Shown here piece after piece: positions 57,242 to 64,000 of a stretch of 64,000 nucleotides of DNA. Made by a program: the position numbers and the translations under genes. Origin of the DNA: Chamaecyparis obtusa (Eukaryota > Streptophyta > Pinopsida > Cupressales > Cupressaceae); the NCBI GenBank assembly GCA_027943335.1, contig BSBK01008847.1, positions 372,001 through 436,000 on the forward strand, written 5' to 3'. Each line of letters begins with the position of its first letter. The stretch's first letter is position 1. The notes beneath the pieces are model-generated. The model had not been told where the DNA came from and ran no database searches. It worked only from the letters and a program-made list of their open reading frames with translations.

Positions 57242-58258
57242 CTATGCTAACTTTTCTTTTTCTTTCTCATCTTTATGATTCATTTCATTATTCATTTTCT
57301 CTATAATAGAAATGAATCCAATTTCATCTTCAGCCGAATCATCATCTGATACTCCATCTCCAGCATAGTAACATTCCTTTGAATACTTAGTCTTGTAGTC
57401 ATTTTTGAACTTTTTAGCTCTTGTAGGACACTTAGATGCAAAGTGACCAATCTTATTACATGAAAAACATTTAAATGGAAATTGACCTTCATTTTTCCCT
57501 TTTCCTTTCTTTTCTTTTTTAGCAATCATAGCAATGAAATCATCTAGTGCTTTCTCTTCATCATCATCATCAAAATTACCATAAGTGTGTGTAGTTTTCT
57601 TACCATGGACTGATGCTTTGAAGGCTGTCTCACTCTTAGGTTCTGTCTTTAATCTTGAAATCTCAAAACCTGAAATTTTGCTGATCAAGGTCTCTCTTTT
57701 GAAATTTGATGTAAGTTGCATGGTCTCATCAAGGATGTTGATCTTGTTTTCATACTCTGTTGTGAGAGTGGTCATCAACTTATCCATAATGTCTTCTTCC
57801 GAGTTCTCTCCACCATTGTTCCTGATTCTTGCAACTGCTTCATTAATTCTTTGGTTGTAAGCTCTAATATTTTCTTCAGGCAACATGTCTAATGCATTGT
57901 ATCTTTTCTTCCAAGTTTTTCTGTGTGCATCCTTTTCTTGTTTATCTCATTCAAATATGTCTTCTAGGTGCTTCCATATCTTGTGGGCTGTGTCTACTTT
58001 GTTTATCTCTAAAAAATAACTATCAGATAGGGCGCTGATAAGGGCCTCTTTTGCTATTGCATTATGATGGAACAATTCCTTATGCTTGTCAGTAGTATCA
58101 TCCTTTGCAAGGTCTGCTAAAGTAGGGATCTTGACTTCTTTGATAGTCACATCAAAAACTTCAAAAGCAATGCATTGAAAATGTGTCACCATCTTGTTCT
58201 TCCAGTCAAGATAATTCTCTCCATCAAACTTAGGACTTTCTTTTCTGAAGAATGCCAT
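57242..58258 (-). pseudogene. Copia-A gag, two in-frame stops
   Basis: One frame from the ATG at 58258. MAFFRKESPKFDGENYLDWK begins the copia gag. KIWKHLEDIFE is followed by TGA at 57949-57947, then the same frame runs from about 57946 to TAG at 57244-57242, with the zinc knuckle CFSCNKIGHFASKCP (about 57471-57427). The frame continues past the TAG into the protease. Apart from these single stops gag is well preserved. Confidence 0.9.
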
Positions 58259-58300
58259 CTGATCAACCTCAAGCTATTAAACTTTCTCTCTGAGGTACTT

Positions 58301-58313
58301 GGCTCTGATACCA
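58301..58313 (-). other. Primer-binding site of Copia-A
   Basis: The minus strand reads TAACA, AT, then TGGTATCAGAGCC, a perfect match to the initiator-Met tRNA complement used by most plant Ty1/copia elements. Confidence 0.93.
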
Positions 58314-58315
58314 AT

Positions 58316-59615
58316 TGTTAGGAATAGTCCCAAGAGATAACTGAGAGGGAGGGGTGAATCAATTATCTACAAGTTTCAATTCTTTATCCAATTAAGTATA
58401 CTTAAACATAAAGCATAAACAAAATGAAATAAAACTTGAACACAACACCAATATTTTGGTTATGGGGAAACCCAAATAGGTAAAAACCTCAGTGGGAATT
58501 GACACCCACTAATAATCTGCACTAGTGTATTATGATCCTTGTTAGAAGATCCTTAACCCCGTTAGGAGTTTTCTTTACAATGCATTTAGTACAGTGACCT
58601 GGTCAAGGGTTAGACCTTGTTAGGAGTCTTTTACAATTAATCCTGTTAGGGGTGATGACACACTGTTTGAGAGAACATTGCTCAAAGGGGTGAAGGCTAC
58701 AACCTTCTGAATAACATATACACACTATATCTGGATCTTGGTGATTTGCGCTTTGACCTACTGTCAGGATTAGTTCCAATGTATAGCATAAACTCTTCAC
58801 TTGGTCACATAGACCTTCTACTGATGGCTCAATACTTCGCACACTCTGCTCTGCTCTTCACAATCAACTCTGAACCATACCTTAGCAATCACAAATGACT
58901 ACTTATAAATATCTTTCCTCTAAATGAAATAATCAAGTTGGCCTGTTAGAACCACCTTGAAATCATATTAGAGAAACAACACACTCCAATAATATCTCTG
59001 TCGGCTCTACTAAGCACACAACACAATCTGGGACCTATCTAAATCAATAAGCGTAGGCGCACGCTACACAGTATCGATGCTACCAAATTAACTAATATTT
59101 TCTCCTGAAGATTAATTACAGCATGGGCTCTTAACCAAACATTGTTAACTCTTCTCCAATCACTAATCCAAGGGCGCATACCATAATGATAGGCACAACT
59201 CCTGTTCCAATATAATCTCTGTCGGCTCTTCTGAACAAACACATGAAACTGTAACTCGTGAATAGCGACTGCATAACTTCACTTTTGTTGATCATCAGAC
59301 TCTGCGTCCATGAATGTAACATCACTAACATGTCTCCATCACATATCCAAACGCGCAAGGCTCCATGATAACTGAGCGAACAATCACTCACAGAACACTG
59401 CGTGTAACTCTGCGAGGGACACTGCTGACACAAGCTACTATATAATTGTCTGTACTAACAGTTAACCTCTGCGTCCATGATATCATGCTGATAACATGTC
59501 CATGCTACATATAGTAAAAGCTTACTGCATAAGTCTTCCACGCATGCTACTTACCATATGTTGTCATCAATGACAAACATACAGTCAGCACTAGCTTGCT
59601 GGAAAATCTCCAACA
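58316..59615 (-). repeat. 5' LTR of Copia-A (1300 bp)
   Basis: Near-identical to 52498-53806. Ends CCAACA on the plus strand, followed by the target-site copy ATTTC (59616-59620). Confidence 0.94.
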
Positions 59616-60420
59616 ATTTCATTTTATTTGTTGATGATTATTCAAGAATGATGTCTGTCATGTTTTTGAAGGATAAATCTGATACTTGTCAAATATTTAA
59701 GTGGTACAAGGAAAAAGTTGAAAAGGAGATTGGAAGACTATTGAAGTGTCTAAGATCTGATAGAGGAGGTGAGTTTACATCTGATGAGTTTAAACTTTTC
59801 TGTAATGAACATGGAATAAAGAGACAAATATTTGCACTGAAGATACTACATCAAAATGGTATAGCAGAGAGAAGAAATAGATCCATTATTGATTGTGGTC
59901 GAACATTGATGATTGAGAAGGGTGTGTCTCAAGCATTTTGGAGAGAAGCAGTCAGTACTGCATCTTATACACTTAACTGAGTACAACTGAAGAAAGGTAC
60001 ACATAAGACTCCATATGATAGCTGGTATGGTCACAAACCAAATGTATGCTATTTTAAGTATTTGGAAGTAGGTGTTACATTGTAAAGGATGCTAGAAATG
60101 GAAAGTTTGATCATAAAGGTGATTAAGGAATATTCTTAGGATATTCTATGAAGAGCAAGGCTTACAAGTGCTTAAACAAGTCTACTAAAAAAATTGTAGA
60201 AAGTGCAAGTGTAAGGATTGATGAATTTGTAGAGAAAAATGATGAAGAAAGCAAAAAGGAACCCAAGGATTATCAAAGATTTGTATATGTTCAAATTGAT
60301 GCTTATGACACTTTACCGACAATACAAACTGAGGAGGAAGCTGAATAGAGAGAGCCACCACCGAATGCTGAAAATTAAGAACTGTTAGTCTACCAAGCCT
60401 GTTCTATTAAAGTATGTGAG
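59616..60420 (+). pseudogene. Copia-B integrase, distal part
   Basis: Resumes at the base where Copia-A inserted: FILFVDDYSRMMSVMFLKDKSD, LKCLRSDRGGEFTSDEF with the second catalytic Asp, NGIAERRNRS with the catalytic Glu, and FWREAVSTASYTLN to a stop at 59980. Decayed FLGYSMKSKAYKCLNKS continues at about 60130-60190 with a polar acidic linker to 60345. The first catalytic Asp is 7 kb upstream at about 52460. Confidence 0.88.
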
Positions 60421-61453
60421 AAGACACCATTCATTGAGAAAAATTATTGGAGACAAGAATGCTGGAGTTATGACAAGAAGTAAGTTGATAGATAACACAT
60501 TTGATTTTTGAATTTGATCGAAGAAAATTAAATGATGCATTGGATAATGAAGATTGGGTTGAAGCTATGAAAGAAGAGATTGACCAAATTGAAAAGAATA
60601 ACACATGGACTTTGGTATTGAGACCTAAAGATAAAAATGTTATTGGTACTAAGTGGATTTTTAGAAACAAACTGAATGAACATGGAGATGTAATTAGAAA
60701 CAAAGCTATATTGGTTTGCAAAGGTTATGCACAAAAATAAGGTATTGATTATGGTGAGACTTTTGCACCTTTTGCTAGATTAGGAGTTAGAATTCTACTA
60801 GCATATGCAACTTATAAAGGATTTAAAGTTTATCAAATGGATGTTAAGTCTACATTTCTTAATGGTATTCTTGAAGAAGAAGTTTATGTTGAATAACCTG
60901 AAGGATTTGTTGAGAACAATAACAAGGACATGGTATGTAAACTTTATAAGGCACTACATGGTTTGAAACAAGCACCCCGAACATGGTATGAAAGGTTACA
61001 TTCATATTTAATCAAGATTGGATTTCAAAGAACAAGTGACAACAACAATTTGTATCTGAAATATTTGTTGATGATATTATTTTTGGAGGAAATAACACAT
61101 TATGAAAATCTTTTTCTGAGGAGATGAGAAAAGAATTTGAGATGTCCATGATATGAGAAATAAAATTCTTTATTGGACTACATATTCAACAAGTTAAATA
61201 TGGGATCTACATCACATAGTCAATGTACATCAAGAAGATCCTAAAGACACTTGGTATGGAAGAATCAAAATTGGTTGGAACATCGATGGCTACTCATTGC
61301 AAATTGTCAAAAGAAGATGAGACAAAAGAAGTGAATGAAACACTTTGCTGATCAATGATTGGTAAGTTATAGTATGTTGTACATAGGATACCTAATATTT
61401 CTCATGCAGTAGGTATTGGTGTAAGATTTTTTGCCGATCTAAAGGAAACACAC
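60421..61453 (+). pseudogene. Copia-B reverse transcriptase
   Basis: Pieces 60501-60740 (W.EAMKEEIDQIEKNNTWTLV.RPKDKNVIGTKWIFRNKLNE), about 60741-60930 ([12 protein letters not shown]), 60930-61060 (LYKALHGLKQAPRTWYERL) and 61050-61090, where the catalytic FVDDIIFGG can be read in a different frame from the piece before it. Stops are frequent between 61130 and 61450. Confidence 0.87.
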
Positions 61454-62017
61454 ATGTCTATAGTCAAAAGAATATTTAGATATCTGAAAGAGACTGAAGA
61501 TCTCGGTCTACTATACAAGACAGGAGGATATTTTTATCTAAAAGTCTACACTGATGCTGATTGGGCTAGAAACATTGATAATAGGAAAATTACAAGTGGA
61601 GGAGCTTTATTTTTAGGAGAAATATTAGTGACATGGATGAGTAAGAAAAAAATTTCTATATCACAATCTACTACCGACAAAGAGTATGTAGCAACAACTA
61701 TGAATTGTGCAAACATTGTATGGATCAAATAGCTACTTGAAGGTATGCAAGAGGAGATTACCGATCCAGTTACTATTTACTGTGATAATACAAGTGCTAT
61801 CAACATATCAAAGAATCCGGTGATGCATTCCACGACCAAGAACATTTCTATCAAGTATCATTACTTGAGAGAACAAGTTCAAGACAAGTATGTGATATTA
61901 GAGTATGTGAATTCAAAGGAGAAAATAGAAGATATATTCACCAAGCCACTTCTGAAGGATGCTTTTGAATATCTTAGAGGTAAATTAGGGGTTCTTCCCC
62001 TATCCAATATTCACTAA
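61454..62017 (+). pseudogene. Copia-B RNase H
   Basis: The frame 61454-61732 has RIFRYLKETEDLGL, YTDADWARNIDNRKITSGGALFL and TDKEYVATTMNCANIVWIK, then a stop. The frame continues 61745-62017 with TIYCDNTSAINISKNPV and the terminal FTKPLLKDAFEYLRGKLGV. One TAG lies between the halves (61730-61732), in frame apart from a short gap. Confidence 0.88.
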
Positions 62018-62489
62018 AGCAAGATGCATGCTGCATCAATTCAATGATTCATTAGAATATCTATTTTTTGAGTTGATGCTAGTGTTCACTCTTTAGGTGA
62101 TGCCTGAAGTTGTGAAAAATGATTATGTATGCAATGAGATATCGGTGCTTGTTAGCTATGATCCACTGATTGAATAAAGTTTTTAGTAGTATGTATCTTT
62201 GGCATTGTTGTCAAAGTGAGAGAATATGCTATTGATGATTATAGAGACAATGGGAGAATGAGCTATTGTCAATGAACACAAAGAGGAAGCCAAAGAAGAA
62301 GAAAATAAAGATGGAAAGAAAGAATAAGTAGTTAAGAGGGATAATATAGATTAAAGAAAAGATGATAAAGTTAAGAGAGACCAAAGGACAAAATACAATG
62401 ACCAAGAAGACTAAAAATCAAAGAGCTACAATTGAAAAGTGTTGCCATCATCAATTGACAGTGTTTTCATCAATGCCAAAGAGGGAGAT
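62018..62489 (+). other. 3' internal region of Copia-B with polypurine tract
   Basis: Non-coding, purine-rich. The final CCAAAGAGGGAGAT (62476-62489) runs directly into TGTTAAC and is the polypurine tract. Confidence 0.8.
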
Positions 62490-64000
62490 TGTTAACTGCA
62501 ACTGATGGTGATGATGATGAAGAGCGACAGGGATTAAAGGTATACAAGATTGTAGAAGGATTAGATCTATTGTTATTTTGTCATTGATGTCAAGCAATTA
62601 ATTTCTAGTTTATATTGAGTTTCCATATCATTTCCATATCATTCAGAGTATGATATAAGCTGAGTGAGTTAAGGAAAAAGAGGAAGTGAAAAGTTATGAA
62701 GTTGAAGAACTTAATTGGGCAGATAATATAGATCGGACAATGATAAGGTTATATTGATTTAGTTTGTTTCTACTTTACATTTGATTATGTCAAGTTGGTA
62801 AAAGAGATTGAACAAGTGAGCAAGGAGTAAAGTTGACAAGGCAAAGAAAACAGTTCAGTTATTGAGCAGGAAGAGTCATTCGGTAAAAGGAAAGTAAGTT
62901 TCGGTAAAGTGAAAGAAAGTCAAGACACCGAGTACACGAAATTAGTTACCGAGCAAAGAAAACATAATTTCGGTTGAAGGAAAAGAAGTTAGCCACCAAG
63001 TAAGGAACATAAATTAAATAAAAGGATCAAAATGACATTTAATGATGAGCCACAGTGATCTGGAAGATTCTAAGGATGAGGAAGAGTTAGTTAAAGAGAT
63101 CTATGATCAAGAAAATTCAAGGTGATGATATATGGTAAAGATCTAAGTGGAAAAGATGAAGGTACAAGTTCCAAGAATGTTCAAGTTATGAGGTGATGAT
63201 AAAATGTTTTATACGAGTTCAAAATTCATTTAATAAGTTCAATAGGATGATATGATGGTTAAGAATAATCAAAGAAAAATGTAATAAAGGAGATTAAGAG
63301 GCAAAATAAAGTGTATATAAAGGATGAAATTGAATGGAAAACTAGTTGGCAAGTTGAAGGTTGGATATGTAACCGACTGATGCACTGAAGAAGAAAAAGG
63401 TTGAAATATGAGTCTACAAGCAGAGATTGATGAAGTGTTGAGGCTAGTGAGTAGTGAAGGATAGAAGTGAAGACAAAGAGTGAACAAGGGATCTGACTAA
63501 GCAAGAGGTAGTTGTAGATTTATAGATCAATTTTATATTGTTGCTTATTAATATTTGTAGCAGAAAAGCCTCTTAACTAAGTGGACTTAACAGACTTATT
63601 GTAAAACCTTTAGAGAGGTGACATTCTAAAAGAGTGTTTAAAGGCCTTTAACCAGACCACTCCTAACAGGGTGAAGATCCTAACAAATCTTAGGCAAATC
63701 CCTTAGAATAGGGTTACATTTAACAATGTGCATTGTAATCTTAAACAAGATTGGCTTTTAACTGAGCATACTTTAGAAGAGTATTTCTTAGGTGGGTGAC
63801 AATTCTCATAGTGGTTTTTCCCAAATTGGGTTTGCACGTTAAATACTAGTGTTATATGTGTTAAATGTTTATTGTGCATGTTATTGCTGATTGATAAGTT
63901 AATTCACTATTGTTGGTTAATATTGAAGTTTGTCTTACCTAGTTGAATTAGAGTTAAAGTTTTAAGGTTTAAAGAATCACTTATTATTTATTCACCCCCC
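62490..64000 (+). repeat. 3' LTR of Copia-B, cut by window end
   Basis: Matches the 5' LTR without the solo LTR insertion. At the window end ATTCACCCCCC corresponds to about 50666 of the 5' LTR, so around 17 bases are missing, with the right target-site copy. Minus-strand ORFs here are shadows. Confidence 0.92.

Larger units (their letters stand above)
52498..59615 (-). mobile_element. Ty1/copia element Copia-A, nested in Copia-B
   Basis: LTRs at 52498-53806 and 58316-59615 (TGTTAGGAATAG ... CCAACA on the plus strand). The flanks are ATTTA (52493-52497) and ATTTC (59616-59620), a 5-bp duplication with one mismatch. The minus-strand purine tract (53807-53822) and canonical initiator-Met primer site (58301-58313) set orientation. 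Gag, protease, integrase, RT and RNase H are all present in copia order, carrying several stops and at least one frameshift. It is younger than Copia-B, into whose integrase it inserted in the opposite direction. Confidence 0.95.
47390..64000 (+). mobile_element. Ty1/copia element Copia-B, runs off window
   Basis: The 5' LTR (47390-50684) starts TGTTAACTACAACTGATGG. The 3' LTR begins at 62490 with TGTTAACTGCAACTGATGG after a purine tract, and the window ends about 17 bp short of the LTR end. Between them are gag, protease, integrase, RT and RNase H in copia order, with integrase before RT, all with multiple stops and frameshifts. Two later insertions sit inside: a solo LTR (48116-49889) in the 5' LTR and complete Copia-A (52498-59615) in the integrase. 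GATTT (47385-47389) would be the left target-site copy. Confidence 0.93.

Noticed and set aside
59558..59620. Integrase ORF starting inside the Copia-A LTR
   Set aside because: The first 20 codons are LTR sequence; genuine Copia-B integrase sequence resumes only at the insertion site 59616.

Overview
This is a piece of a large, repeat-filled plant nuclear genome. One plant-specific DUF247-type gene is present, and almost everything else recognisable is transposable-element sequence of plant type: L1-like LINEs with RNase H and zf-RVT modules, Ty1/copia elements primed by initiator-Met tRNA, large non-autonomous LTR elements and a 5S-derived repeat. The density and depth of nesting suggest a big-genome seed plant. 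A gymnosperm is my guess, but the sequence does not prove it.

Layout. (1) 1-2880: a possible LTR edge, a TG/TA microsatellite and unassigned sequence. (2) About 2880-24110: one old minus-strand LINE split by three later insertions, each bounded by a 5-bp target-site duplication (TSD) that I could read: a 346-bp solo LTR (4695-5040, TSD AGCCA); an 8.7-kb gag-only LTR element with about 3.05-kb LTRs (6892-15569, TSD AACCC); and a 5.7-kb minus-strand LTR element (17645-23376, TSD CTATT) whose only long reading frame predicts two membrane segments and a G-patch-like motif. (3) 24236-25760: a 1.5-kb GA/GATA-rich purine tract, then AT-rich DNA. (4) 26810-28321: the DUF247 gene, one reading frame broken by a single TGA. 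(5) 28322-42978: low-information DNA with an inverted pair of about 300-bp copies, a decayed LINE ORF1, a tRNA-derived SINE candidate, a 5S-rRNA-derived (Cassandra-like) tandem repeat, and a second minus-strand LINE cut off in its reverse transcriptase. (6) 42979-43655: a MITE-like unit carrying a long TA/TG microsatellite. (7) About 45510-47384: a diverged relative of the minus-strand LTR element. (8) 47390 to the window end: a plus-strand Ty1/copia element (Copia-B) with a 1.77-kb solo LTR in its 5' LTR (TSD CCGAA) and a complete minus-strand Ty1/copia element (Copia-A, 52498-59615) inside its integrase region.

No gene in the window looks clearly intact and functional. The DUF247 frame is closest, with one in-frame stop and no C-terminal membrane helix. 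The most interesting items are the two non-autonomous LTR families: one with hairpin-forming tandem repeats in giant LTRs, the other with a membrane/G-patch ORF. The nesting gives a readable order of insertions. No computation was run: identities are judged by eye and family assignments rest on recognised motifs.
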